The notes under the pieces: generated by a model
Told to the model about the DNA's origin: nothing
The model's input: only the letters and a program-made list of their open reading frames with translations
The model's database searches: none
Made by a program: the position numbers and the translations under genes
From: Mycobacterium sp. 1423905.2
Lineage (GTDB): Bacteria; Actinomycetota; Actinomycetes; Mycobacteriales; Mycobacteriaceae
Direction of reading: 5' to 3'
Assembly: GCF_001673155.1 (NCBI RefSeq)
Contig: NZ_LZLE01000168.1
Location: 1-38,329 of the forward strand
DNA length: 38,329 bases
Shown: positions 10,569 to 19,678 of the stretch, in pieces
Position numbering within the stretch: position 1 is the first letter of the stretch
Layout of the letters: every line of letters begins with the position of its first letter

Positions 10569-11165
10569 ATGGCAGCCGAGATGTCGCTACGCGATCGTAA
10601 GAAGGCGCTCACCCGACGCGCGATCTTGGACGCCGCTCACCTCCTGTTCGCCGAGCGGGGGTTTGACAAGGTGACGGTCGCCGAAATAGCCGATGCGGCC
10701 AATGTGTCGGTCAAGACGCTCTTCGTCTACTTCCGTTCCAAAGAAGACTTGGTCTTGTCCGACTATGACCTGCTCGACAGGCTGGTGGCGGCATTGGCTT
10801 CCAGGCCTAAGGGAACGGCGCCGGTGATGGCCGTGGCCGACGCGGTGATAGAGCACCTCCGCCGGCAACCCGAAGCCGTCGCCGACATGTTTGGTTTACA
10901 GCGGTCTTATGGCGAGTCGGCCGGCCTGCAGGCCGCGTTGCTGAGGCGATGGTCCGTCTTCGAGGATCGCATCACCGAAGAACTCGCTCGTGAAGCGGGA
11001 CGGCCCGCGACGGCTACGATGCGGTTTCAGGCCATCCAACTCGTTGGACTCGTCCGCTGCGCCACATCTGCAGAGCTGCGAGCAGAAATCGACCCGAGTG
11101 ATTCTCGAAGCGCTAACAAGATCGCCCGCTGGGTCCGCAGCGCCGCCCGCAGTGTGGGCGGCTGA
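10569..11165 (+). CDS. TetR-family transcriptional regulator
   Basis: 198 residues starting at ATG 10569 (MAAEMSLRDRKK), which has GGGGAG six bases upstream; the open frame runs back to 10461 but the extra residues look non-coding. The N-terminal helix-turn-helix is typical (RRAILDAAHLLFAERGFDKV, then ANVSVKTLFVYFRSKEDL at about 45-62), and the rest is the helical ligand domain. It is divergent from the acyl-CoA ligase and upstream of an acyl-CoA dehydrogenase, so it likely represses one or both in response to an acyl-CoA or fatty acid. That role is inferred from position only. Confidence 0.9.
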   Translation: MAAEMSLRDRKKALTRRAILDAAHLLFAERGFDKVTVAEIADAANVSVKTLFVYFRSKEDLVLSDYDLLDRLVAALASRPKGTAPVMAVADAVIEHLRRQPEAVADMFGLQRSYGESAGLQAALLRRWSVFEDRITEELAREAGRPATATMRFQAIQLVGLVRCATSAELRAEIDPSDSRSANKIARWVRSAARSVGG

Positions 11166-11234
11166 CTCTAAGCCGACCAGTCAGCGTAGGTAGTACACCG
11201 CTCCATTACGATATCTGGACAGGTGTATGCAATC

Positions 11235-11253
11235 CGTAGTGTTAATCACTACG
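11235..11253. promoter_or_regulatory. 19-bp palindrome upstream of the acyl-CoA dehydrogenase gene
   Basis: CGTAGTG (11235-11241), spacer TTAAT, CACTACG (11247-11253): perfect 7-bp arms, the form of a TetR-dimer operator. It lies in the 311-base gap between the TetR gene and the acyl-CoA dehydrogenase start at 11477, and its half site GTAGTG also begins the paired sites at 10330. The rest of the gap shows no convincing gene. It sits about 220 bases from the dehydrogenase start, which is far for a simple operator. Confidence 0.4.
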
Positions 11254-11476
11254 TAATCAAGCACCTCATCGTCCCCACTTTCGATACCCGAATGAGGCGT
11301 GTTCAGACAAGCGAACCGACGCATCTTCGCGTCAAGCACTTGTAAGGACGTCGTCGGCACTTTCCGGATGGGTTGGCGTCCTCCCGTCGGCCCAGGGGGC
11401 CGCTGCGCCAAGGAGAGGCGGGGATCTCGGCTTACACTATCTTGCATAGCTGTAGAAAAAGCGTAATATCAGTGGC

Positions 11477-13105
11477 ATGTCTGACACTCACGTCGTTTCA
11501 AATCAGGTTCCGCCGCTCGAGAACTTCAATCCGGCCAGCTCTGCGGTGCTCGTGGAGGCCCTGGTTCGCGAGGGCGGTCAGTGGGGGTTGGAGGAGGTGA
11601 ATGACGTTGGGGCGCTTGCCGGCAGCCCGGAGGCGCAGCGGTGGGGCGAGCTCGCGGATCGTCACCGGCCGGTTCTGCACACCCACGATCGTTACGGCCA
11701 CCGCGTTGATGAGGTGGAGTATGACCCGGCTTATCACGAGTTGATGCGTGCAGCGATCGGGCATGGGTTGCATGCGGCGCCGTGGGCCGACAACCGGCCC
11801 GGCGCGCATGTGGTGCGGGCGGCGAAGACGAGCGTGTGGACCGTCGAATCCGCGCATATGTGCGGGATTTCGATGACCTACGCCGTCGTCCCGGCGCTGC
11901 GGCATAACCCCGAGTTGGCTGCGGTCTACGAGCCGTTGCTGACCAGTGGTGAGTACGACCCCGAGCCAAAGCTGGCCACCATCAAGGCCGGCATCACCGC
12001 CGGCATGTCGATGACCGAGAAACAGGCTGGTTCTGATGTGCGCGCGGGCAGCACCCAGGCCACCCCCAACGCTGATGGCAGCTACAGCTTGACCGGACAC
12101 AAGTGGTTCACCTCGGCGCCGATGGGTGACATTTTTTTGGTGTTGGCGCAGGCGCCGGGCGGGTTGTCGTGTTTTCTGCTTCCGCGGGTGCTGCCCGACG
12201 GCACACGTAACCGGATGTTGTTGCAGCGCTTGAAGGACAAGCTCGGCAACCACGCCAACGCCTCGAGTGAGGTGGAGTACGACGGGGCCATCGCGTGGTT
12301 GGTGGGCGAGGAGGGCCGCGGTGTGCGGACCATCATCGAGATGGTCAACCTCACGCGGTTGGACTGCACGCTGGGCAGCGCCACCAGCATGCGTACCGGG
12401 CTGACCATGGCCATACACCATGCTCAGCATCGCAAGGCGTTCGGGGCGTATCTGATTGATCAGCCGCTGATGCGCAATGTGCTGGCCGATTTGGCGGTGG
12501 AGGCCGAGGCGGCCACGATGGTGGCGATGCGCATGGCCGGGGCTACGGATCGGGCGGTGCGCGGGGATGTGACCGAGGCGCTGCTGCGCCGCATCGGGCT
12601 GGCCGCCAGCAAGTACTGGGTGTGCAAGCGGGCCACCCCGCACGCCGCCGAGGCGCTGGAATGCTTGGGTGGCAACGGTTATGTCGAGGATTCCGGGATG
12701 CCCCGGTTGTTTCGGGAGGCGCCGCTGATGGGCATCTGGGAGGGCTCGGGCAACGTCAGCGCGCTGGACACGTTGCGCGCCATGGCCACCCGGCCCGAAT
12801 GCGTGGAGGTGTTGTTCGCCGAACTGGCCCCAAGCGCCGGTCAGGACTCGCGGCTGGGCGGCCACGTCGAGCAGCTGCGCCGCGACCTGGCCGACACCGA
12901 GACCATCGCCTACCGGGCCCGCAAGGTCGCCGAGGACATCTGCCTGGCCCTGCAGGGCTCGCTGCTGGTGCGCCACGGGCACCCCGCGGTCGCCGAGGCG
13001 TTCCTAACCACCCGGCTCGACGGCCGCTGGGGCGGCGCGTTCGGCACCCTGCCCGACGGTCTGGAACTGGCCCCAATCCTCGAGCGCGCCCTGGTAAAGG
13101 GATGA
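11477..13105 (+). CDS. fadE8: Acyl-CoA dehydrogenase, AidB/FadE8 type
   Basis: 542 residues, the same as M. tuberculosis FadE8 (Rv0672), with the same beginning (MSDTHVV.NQVPPLE) and end (ILERALVKG). The AidB-like subgroup of flavin-dependent acyl-CoA dehydrogenases has an extended C-terminal helical domain. Visible motifs include AGMSMTEKQAGSDVRA (flavin/substrate region), LTGHKWFTSAP, the segment LECLGGNGYVEDSGMPRLFR and the tail GIWEGSGN. It presumably oxidises an acyl-CoA made by the nearby ligase. Since fadE8 normally lies elsewhere in mycobacterial genomes, this may be a second copy; the symbol marks family membership, not proven orthology. Confidence 0.88.
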   Translation: MSDTHVVSNQVPPLENFNPASSAVLVEALVREGGQWGLEEVNDVGALAGSPEAQRWGELADRHRPVLHTHDRYGHRVDEVEYDPAYHELMRAAIGHGLHAAPWADNRPGAHVVRAAKTSVWTVESAHMCGISMTYAVVPALRHNPELAAVYEPLLTSGEYDPEPKLATIKAGITAGMSMTEKQAGSDVRAGSTQATPNADGSYSLTGHKWFTSAPMGDIFLVLAQAPGGLSCFLLPRVLPDGTRNRMLLQRLKDKLGNHANASSEVEYDGAIAWLVGEEGRGVRTIIEMVNLTRLDCTLGSATSMRTGLTMAIHHAQHRKAFGAYLIDQPLMRNVLADLAVEAEAATMVAMRMAGATDRAVRGDVTEALLRRIGLAASKYWVCKRATPHAAEALECLGGNGYVEDSGMPRLFREAPLMGIWEGSGNVSALDTLRAMATRPECVEVLFAELAPSAGQDSRLGGHVEQLRRDLADTETIAYRARKVAEDICLALQGSLLVRHGHPAVAEAFLTTRLDGRWGGAFGTLPDGLELAPILERALVKG

Positions 13106-13178
13106 GTCCGGCGAACCGGATTACGCCCGTGGCACAGCTTATTTCGAATTAACCGCCCATTCGTGTTGAGAGGTATAG

Positions 13179-13913
13179 GTGATGCCGGATTCTTTCGACC
13201 GGCTTACGGCTCGCTCGGTCATCCTCAGCCTATTATTGGGCCTTCACCCCGCATCGGCCACCTCGGCTGAACTGATACGCCTGACGTCTGAGTATGCGAT
13301 CACCGAGGCCGCGTTGCGTGTAGCACTCACCCGGATGGTGGCCAGCGGAGACTTGGTCCGGTCCCCGGACGGCTATCGCCTGTCAGACCGGCTGCTGGCT
13401 CGGCGCCGGAAACAGGACGATGCCCTGCGGCCGCCGACTCGTGTGTGGCGCGGGGCGTGGGTAACGGTCGTGATCACCAGCATCGGCATCGACCCCCGCA
13501 TTCGGGCTGATACGCGAAGGGACCTGTACGACAACCGATTTGCTGAATTGCGCGAGGGCGTGTGGATGAGGCCCGACAATCTCAAGCTGGAACTGCCCGT
13601 CGACCTCGAAGAGCGGGCGCGGATCTTGTACACATACGACAATGCACCTGCTGAGCTCTCCGGCATGTTGTGGGATCTTCCCGGGTGGGCGGAGGGCGGC
13701 CGACGACTACTTGATGAAATGGCCAACGCTTCAGAGCCGCTTGAACAATTTATTGCTGCTGCAGCCATCATGCGGCACTTGATGACAGACCCGGTGCTGC
13801 CTGAGAACCTACTGCCGGCCCGCTGGCCGGGCAACGAGCTCCGCACGGCATACGCCGAATTCGCCGCTGAAGTGAACGACCGCCGCTATCAATCCGACGT
13901 TGTGGCGACGTAA
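13179..13913 (+). CDS. PaaX-like transcriptional regulator
   Basis: 244 residues resembling the PaaX family, whose best known member represses phenylacetate catabolism when phenylacetyl-CoA is absent. The N-terminal winged helix is visible (TARSVILSLLLGLHP, then ITEAALRVALTRMVASGDLV), followed by YRLSDRLLARRRKQDD, a central domain, and the PaaX C-terminal helical region (AAIMRHLMTDPVLPENLLPARWPGNELR). The start is GTG 13179 or ATG 13182, behind GAGAGG at 13167-13172. It follows the acyl-CoA dehydrogenase by 73 bases on the same strand and may be co-transcribed, so a CoA-thioester effector is plausible. Confidence 0.85.
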   Translation: MMPDSFDRLTARSVILSLLLGLHPASATSAELIRLTSEYAITEAALRVALTRMVASGDLVRSPDGYRLSDRLLARRRKQDDALRPPTRVWRGAWVTVVITSIGIDPRIRADTRRDLYDNRFAELREGVWMRPDNLKLELPVDLEERARILYTYDNAPAELSGMLWDLPGWAEGGRRLLDEMANASEPLEQFIAAAAIMRHLMTDPVLPENLLPARWPGNELRTAYAEFAAEVNDRRYQSDVVAT

Positions 13914-14150
13914 CGAACCAATCGCAGGGACGGCGCGGCGATCTCGAATCGCGGTGTCGTCTCGTCGTCAACGTACCGAACCCGTACCGCAGCCTCGCGA
14001 TCGATCGCTCAGTTCCGGGTGCGGCGTTCGGCGTGGTAGTCGTGAAAGCGTTGGGCTGGACAAACTTCTGTACGGCTCATGGATTTGGTCTTGGTATCGC
14101 CAATGGTTCGACGGCACGGTCTCGACGATAATCGGTATGCCGACGGACTG
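13914..14150 (+). other. Gap with a possible decayed reading frame
   Basis: No convincing gene. One plus-strand frame stays open from about 13928 to the TAA at 14129-14131 (68 codons) and contains protein-like stretches such as LVVNVPNPYRSLAIDR and NFCTAHGFGLGIANG, but no start codon fits and I recognise no family. It could be the tail of a lost gene. The gap continues into repeat copy B and the upstream region of AraC regulator 2. Confidence 0.3.
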
Positions 14151-14210
14151 CCTGGCCGATTAGCGCAGTGCTTTGGACGGTGCGCGTAGAACGGCCGTCA
14201 CGGCATGGCG
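14151..14210 (+). repeat. Diverged direct repeat, copy B (partner at 7481-7540)
   Basis: Matches 7481-7540 at 45 of 60 positions without gaps. It lies 60 bases upstream of the AraC regulator 2 start, in the same orientation as that gene. Copy A is in the same strand orientation but lies downstream of AraC regulator 1, which reads the other way, so the two copies do not have equivalent positions relative to their AraC genes. Confidence 0.55.
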
Positions 14211-14270
14211 CAGCAAACTCACCGGCGCTAACGTCGCGTGCGCGGGTGTGGAACAGGAGATCTGCGAACG

Positions 14271-15341
14271 GTGAGTGAAGGCGACCGAGCGGAAGGACGG
14301 CCGGCGGCGGACACTGCAAATTCGCACCTATGGACGCCGGCGAAAGACTTCAATGATTTTGCTCTGGTGTGCTGCGGCGAGCCTCACCTGAATTCGTTGA
14401 CGGACCCCGATGAGTTTTCACTCATGCATCGGGTGGGCCGGATGGGGCTGGTCACGGTCTCTGAAATCGTCCTGGGCGCTGAATTGTCAATGGACGCCGG
14501 CGAGCTGTGCGGTTCCTATCGGATAGTGGTTCCGCTATCCGGACACATCGAGGGGGTGTATCGGGGGTTCTCTCTTACCACCGGGCCTGGTGTGGCGTCC
14601 GTGTATCCCCCAGAGGGCCACACCGCAGCGCGTTGGACCGCAGGAAGCAGATTGATCTCTTTGAAGATCGACCGCTCGGCAGTCGACGATGCGCTCAGCG
14701 ACGCACTCGGTCAGCAGGTGACGTGGCAACCTGACTTCACACCCGTCATGTCCACCACTGCGGCACCTGCCCGCAGCTGGATCACCATGGTTGCGCTGCT
14801 CAAAGAGCAGCTATTCCGGCCCGACACGGTGCTGAACCAACCGCTGGTGGCATTGCCTTTCGTTGACAGCCTGGTGCGCGGGTTCCTACTCGCAGCCGAG
14901 CATCCGCACCGCGACGCCCTCATCAGAAACGAACGGCTGGGCGCCCCCCGAGCTATCCGTACCGCGGTCGAAATCATGGAAGCAGAGGCAGGTCTGCCGT
15001 TGACGCTCTCCTCGATCGCGGCGCGCTGTCACGTCAGCGTTCGTTCACTACAGCAGGGATTCCGACGTCACTTGGGCACTTCGCCGATGGCGTATCTGCG
15101 CGAGGTCCGGTTGAGACGAGCCCATCATTGCCTGCTCAGATCTGACCCGTCAGCGGTTACGGTCGCCTCGATTGCTTATCGGTGGGGATTTAGCAATCTC
15201 GGCCGGTTCGCCGCCGCCCACGCGGCTCGTTACGGCGAGACACCGACCGAGACGTTGCGCCGCCCGGCTTCCGGCCGTTCCGGTGGCGCGGCCACTTCGC
15301 GTGAAATGACCACATCCCCGCGCAGCGCGGCTATCCGGTGA
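14271..15341 (+). CDS. AraC-family regulator 2 (Cys-Cys type)
   Basis: 356 residues from GTG 14271 (MSEGDRAEG), with ACAGGAG upstream; the open frame reaches back to 14238. It has the same layout as AraC regulator 1: N-terminal cupin-like effector domain with C34-C35 (LVCCGEP) and C80 (GELCGSY), then a double helix-turn-helix (SIAARCHVSVRSLQQGF, then VASIAYRWGFSNLGRF). The esterase gene starts 27 bases downstream on the same strand and is its likely operon partner or target. The two paralogues are similar along their whole length, which points to duplication. Confidence 0.9.
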   Translation: MSEGDRAEGRPAADTANSHLWTPAKDFNDFALVCCGEPHLNSLTDPDEFSLMHRVGRMGLVTVSEIVLGAELSMDAGELCGSYRIVVPLSGHIEGVYRGFSLTTGPGVASVYPPEGHTAARWTAGSRLISLKIDRSAVDDALSDALGQQVTWQPDFTPVMSTTAAPARSWITMVALLKEQLFRPDTVLNQPLVALPFVDSLVRGFLLAAEHPHRDALIRNERLGAPRAIRTAVEIMEAEAGLPLTLSSIAARCHVSVRSLQQGFRRHLGTSPMAYLREVRLRRAHHCLLRSDPSAVTVASIAYRWGFSNLGRFAAAHAARYGETPTETLRRPASGRSGGAATSREMTTSPRSAAIR

Positions 15342-15368
15342 GCGGTTGCAGGCCATAGCCTCGGCGCC

Positions 15369-16373
15369 GTGGCTAGCTACGCGCCTTCCGACCGTGACCC
15401 CGCCAACACGAAAGCGCGCCTGGACTTTTGGATCGACGCCCAGATAGCTCAAGCCCTGAGCCCCTTACTGGCAGCTGCCGCGATGGTGAGTCGACCGCCG
15501 CTCGGGGATTGGCAGACCCGGCGTGCCGTCATCGGACGTGCACTAGACCGCGCCGCACCAACATTGCTGCCTGTCAACGGGATCGATGTGGGCGAATACG
15601 CGGCCACGGCCACCGACGGCACACGGCTGCCGTTGTTCCTCTACACCCGCGCCGAGACGCGTCGGCGCGGCAGCGCCGCGCTTTTTCTGCATGGCGGCGG
15701 GATGATTCTGGGCTGGCACCGGAACTACGAGACGTTGGCCCGGGCGTATGTCGCATCGTCCGGCGTGCCGTTGTTGTCCGTGCATTATCGAGTCGCGCCC
15801 GAGTATCCATATCCCACTCCCGTCGAAGATTGCTACGCGGCACTCGTATGGCTGGCCGAGCACGGAAGCGACCTCGACATCGACCCGCAGCGCATCGCGG
15901 TGATGGGCGGTAGCGCGGGCGGCGGGCTTGCCGCCGGTGTAGCTCTGCTGGCCCGGGATCGAGGCGGCCCGCCACTGGCACAGCAGCTGCTATTCGCCCC
16001 GATGCTCGACGATCGGACCGCCGCCCCAGATTCACCACCGCAACCCTTCCTGACGTGGGATTACGACGACAACGCCACAGGTTGGACGGCATTCCTCGGA
16101 AGCATGGGCGGCACCGACGAGGTCTCGCCATACGCCGCGCCTGCTCGCGCCGACGATCTGTCTGGTTTGCCGCCGACCTACATCGACGTGGGTGAATTAG
16201 ACATCTTCTGGGACGAGGACCTGACCTATGCCAAGCGACTTAGGGCGGCGGGCGTGCCTACGGAGTTTCATCTCCATGCCGGCGCTCCCCACGGCTTCGA
16301 AATATTCGCACCCCAGACCGATCTGGCGCGACGAGCCACGGACGACCGCATTCGGCGACTCCAGTCTCTGTAG
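15369..16373 (+). CDS. Alpha/beta hydrolase, hormone-sensitive-lipase (Lip) family esterase
   Basis: 334 residues. The oxyanion-hole motif HGGG is at 108-111. The nucleophile elbow reads GGSAGG with S182, where the family usually has GDSAGG. Probable catalytic Asp is D278 (GELDIF) and His is H308 (APHGFEIF). The conserved YRVAPEYPYPTPVED is at about 140-154. Such enzymes hydrolyse short to medium acyl esters in the cytosol or at the envelope; no signal peptide is visible here. The start is GTG 15369, 27 bases after AraC regulator 2, suggesting co-transcription. Confidence 0.92.
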   Translation: MASYAPSDRDPANTKARLDFWIDAQIAQALSPLLAAAAMVSRPPLGDWQTRRAVIGRALDRAAPTLLPVNGIDVGEYAATATDGTRLPLFLYTRAETRRRGSAALFLHGGGMILGWHRNYETLARAYVASSGVPLLSVHYRVAPEYPYPTPVEDCYAALVWLAEHGSDLDIDPQRIAVMGGSAGGGLAAGVALLARDRGGPPLAQQLLFAPMLDDRTAAPDSPPQPFLTWDYDDNATGWTAFLGSMGGTDEVSPYAAPARADDLSGLPPTYIDVGELDIFWDEDLTYAKRLRAAGVPTEFHLHAGAPHGFEIFAPQTDLARRATDDRIRRLQSL

Positions 16374-16432
16374 TCCGCTGCACCCGGCTCGACACAAGCA
16401 AACCAGGAACCACTTGATGGAAGGGCGGATCC

Positions 16433-17146
16433 GTGAAGCGACGCGCGCTTGTGACTGGGGCAAACGGGGGAATCGGTGCAGCCGTCTGCGATCGCCTGCG
16501 TGCGGAGGGTATAGACGTCCGCACGACAGACATCGTGGGTCCGGCTGATTTCGTGGTCGACCTACCCGCCGGCGCTATTCCGCAATGGGTCGTTGACGAC
16601 GTCGACATCTGCGTGGCGGTGGCAGGCGTGGTTGACACCTTCGCTCCGGCGCACTCAATGTCATCCGGAAAGTGGCTGCGCGATATCGACGTAAATCTCA
16701 CCGGCACTTTCTACGTCATTCGAGCGTGCCTCCCGGGCATGCGAGAACGCCGCTTCGGCCGTGTAATAGCAATCTCGAGCATGGCGGGCCGCATGGGCGC
16801 GGCTGGTAAGGTCGCCTACGCCGCATCGAAGGCCGGACTTCACGGGATGATGCGAACGATCGCCATAGAAAATTGTGGGCACGGGATAACCGCGAACTTG
16901 GTGCTGCCGGGCATGATCGCGACGTCCAAGATCATGGCCTTGCCTCACTGGGACCAAGAGCGTATCCGTGCCGCAATACCCAGCGGTCGATTCGGCTGCC
17001 CGGAGGAGGTGGCCGATCTTGTTGCCTTTCTTGCCCGCGACAGCGCCGGATACGTCACGGCACAGGAAATTGGCATCGACGGTGGCCTGGAGCTGAATAC
17101 GTTGTTCGTTGGTCCCACTCACTCGCCGCCCGTAATTGACCAATAG
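16433..17146 (+). CDS. Short-chain dehydrogenase/reductase
   Basis: 237 residues with classical SDR features: cofactor motif TGANGGIG at 8-15, VNLTG near 87-91, catalytic Ser in ISSMAG (115-116), Y129 and K133 (YAASK), and the C-terminal IDGGLELN. The N-terminal region after the first strand is shorter than usual, and the NNAG motif is replaced by AVAGVV (62-67), as in some divergent SDRs. GTG 16433 has GGAAGGG upstream. It follows the esterase by 59 bases, so AraC2–esterase–SDR may form one operon. The substrate is unknown. Confidence 0.92.
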   Translation: MKRRALVTGANGGIGAAVCDRLRAEGIDVRTTDIVGPADFVVDLPAGAIPQWVVDDVDICVAVAGVVDTFAPAHSMSSGKWLRDIDVNLTGTFYVIRACLPGMRERRFGRVIAISSMAGRMGAAGKVAYAASKAGLHGMMRTIAIENCGHGITANLVLPGMIATSKIMALPHWDQERIRAAIPSGRFGCPEEVADLVAFLARDSAGYVTAQEIGIDGGLELNTLFVGPTHSPPVIDQ

Positions 17147-17151
17147 GAACT

Positions 17152-17963
<812 letters not shown>

Positions 17964-18313
17964 CTATCTGCTGTGCTAGGCAGCGCATATGCCGCAGGCG
18001 TGAACGCGCCGATGTCCGCCGTTGATCTCCAAGCGGGTCAGCGTCTTCCGGCGCTCACACCGTTGTGGAGCGATCAGACGATTAGAGAAGTGAGCTACGA
18101 CCTCAACCTAGAGCTCGAGTGAAATTCGGGGTAGCCACTGCACGCAGACCTCTGTTCTGGCCACGCAATTCGCACGGATACACACCTGGTGCGTCTACCG
18201 GCCATCATGGTGCGCTCAGCGGCTAGGTGTGGTGTGGTGGCGAGACCCTATCGTCGTGGTCATGCCCGATGAGTGCTACTTCGAGACCGACGTCGCGCGC
18301 CGAGGAGCTGTTG

Positions 18314-19039
18314 ATGTCTGACGATCCGGCACGTCTGAGACCCACCCTGGTGTTCGTCCACGGCGCGTTTCATCAATCATGGGTGTGGGAGCGAGTTATA
18401 GATCGTCTCGCGCTACGGGGGTGGAACACGCAAACCATTGACTTGCCAAGCGTTGGCGCCGAAATGCCTACCCGCTCAGGGATGCTCATTGACGCGGACG
18501 CCATTGCCAAACTACGGCGGCGAACTGGTGTTCCGCAGATCGTCATCGCGCACTCGTATGGAGGAATCCCAGTTACTCAGGTCGTGCATGAGCTGCCCGA
18601 GGTGCGCCATATCGTTTATGTTGCGGCATTCCAGCTCGACATCGGCCAAAGCCTCCTCGGTGCCGTCGGTAATCGAATCCCGCCCTGGTGGATAGTGAAC
18701 GGCGACATCGTCACCGCGGATCGCGCCATCGACATGTTTTACAACGATGTCCCTCCGGGGGTCGCCGCCTGGGCCCAAAAGCGCCTATTGCCCTCTAGCT
18801 TCGCCGCCTTCACCGAGCCATTGACTGCGGCAGCATGGCGACACATTCCGTCCACTTACATCGTGTGTGAACGCGACGTATGCCTTCCTCTGTCAGTACA
18901 AGAAGCTATGGCGCAACGCGCCGGACAGGTTCATAGTCTTCCAACGGGCCATTCGCCCATGCTGGCACAGCCCGAGGCTTTGGCCGAGATGATCAATTAC
19001 ATTGCCTTAGACAGCATCTGGCGGACAGTGACAGAATGA
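18314..19039 (+). CDS. Alpha/beta hydrolase
   Basis: 241 residues from ATG 18314 (MSDDPARL) behind GAGGAG; the open frame extends to 18227 but with poor coding character. It belongs to the compact salicylate-esterase/methylesterase-like alpha/beta hydrolases: oxyanion motif FVHGAFHQSWVW at 14-25, nucleophile S81 in AHSYGG, probable Asp D188 (CERDVCLP) and His H213 (TGHSPML). It is probably cytosolic. The preceding 274 bases back to the pseudogene hold only a short 36-codon frame (18012-18122) of no recognised family. Cupin and methyltransferase genes follow on the same strand. Confidence 0.88.
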   Translation: MSDDPARLRPTLVFVHGAFHQSWVWERVIDRLALRGWNTQTIDLPSVGAEMPTRSGMLIDADAIAKLRRRTGVPQIVIAHSYGGIPVTQVVHELPEVRHIVYVAAFQLDIGQSLLGAVGNRIPPWWIVNGDIVTADRAIDMFYNDVPPGVAAWAQKRLLPSSFAAFTEPLTAAAWRHIPSTYIVCERDVCLPLSVQEAMAQRAGQVHSLPTGHSPMLAQPEALAEMINYIALDSIWRTVTE

Positions 19040-19108
19040 TCATCGATCACACAAGTCGTGTTGAGTCCGATTTATGACCAGCTCCGATGAGGTGAGGCAT
19101 TCGGCAAC

Positions 19109-19519
19109 ATGGGCCCTGATGTATGGAGAGCGATGCGCCTACCGGCCAGGCCTACCGTCAAGGCGCCGGATGGCTCGGATGTGCGGGTACTGTTGGCCAC
19201 GACACGTGGTAGTTGCGCGCACTTCGAGCTCCCTGGGGGCCAGACGTCAATGGCTGTGGTGCACCGAACCGTCGACGAGATCTGGTACTTCCTCTCAGGA
19301 AGGGGTCAGATGTGGTTGGCGCCTGATGAGGGCGACGGTTCGGTAATTGACGTCATGCCAGGAGACTGCTTGACCATCCCGGTAGGTACGCGCTTTCAGT
19401 TCCGTGCGTACGGCACCGCACCGCTAGCAGCTGTCGGTTTGACGATGCCCCCATGGCCGGGAGAGGACGAGGCCATCGTCGTCCCTGGGCGGTGGGCGCG
19501 TTGTACTGCGGCCCGGTGA
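19109..19519 (+). CDS. Cupin-domain protein
   Basis: 136 residues with a single cupin barrel: first cupin motif around VVHRTVDEIWYFLSGRGQMW (50-69) and second around VMPGDCLTIPVGTRFQFRAY (81-100). Usual metal ligands are only partly present: one His and Glu in HRTVDEIW, none clear in motif two, so metal binding is uncertain. The fold is shared by dioxygenases, isomerases and ligand-binding proteins; the function cannot be assigned. The start is ATG 19109, or ATG 19133 (MRLPARPT). It lies 69 bases after the hydrolase. Confidence 0.8.
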   Translation: MGPDVWRAMRLPARPTVKAPDGSDVRVLLATTRGSCAHFELPGGQTSMAVVHRTVDEIWYFLSGRGQMWLAPDEGDGSVIDVMPGDCLTIPVGTRFQFRAYGTAPLAAVGLTMPPWPGEDEAIVVPGRWARCTAAR

Positions 19520-19628
19520 TGTTGCGGGGCAGTCGCTTTGGGCGCTATAAGCCATAGGTCGGTGTCGGTGCAATTCTCGCGCGACTTGCAGGATTTCCTC
19601 CTGGCGTCGCTATCCCGTTCGTATGTCC

Positions 19629-19644
19629 TCAATGTAAACATTGA
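19629..19644. promoter_or_regulatory. Palindrome TCAATGT-AA-ACATTGA upstream of the methyltransferase
   Basis: Perfect 7-bp arms around a 2-base centre, ending 34 bases before the methyltransferase ATG. The size and symmetry fit a TetR- or GntR-type operator. The right arm overlaps TTGACT (19641-19646), which could serve as a -35 box. No matching site was noticed elsewhere in the window. Confidence 0.4.
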
Positions 19645-19678
19645 CTAGACGAAGACCGACCGAAGGAAAGCGTTGGTA

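Noticed and set aside
18012..18122. 36-codon plus-strand frame (MSAVDLQAGQRLPALTPL)
   Set aside because: Protein-like in part, but too short, without a clear ribosome-binding site or a family; it may be a remnant and is not listed as a gene.
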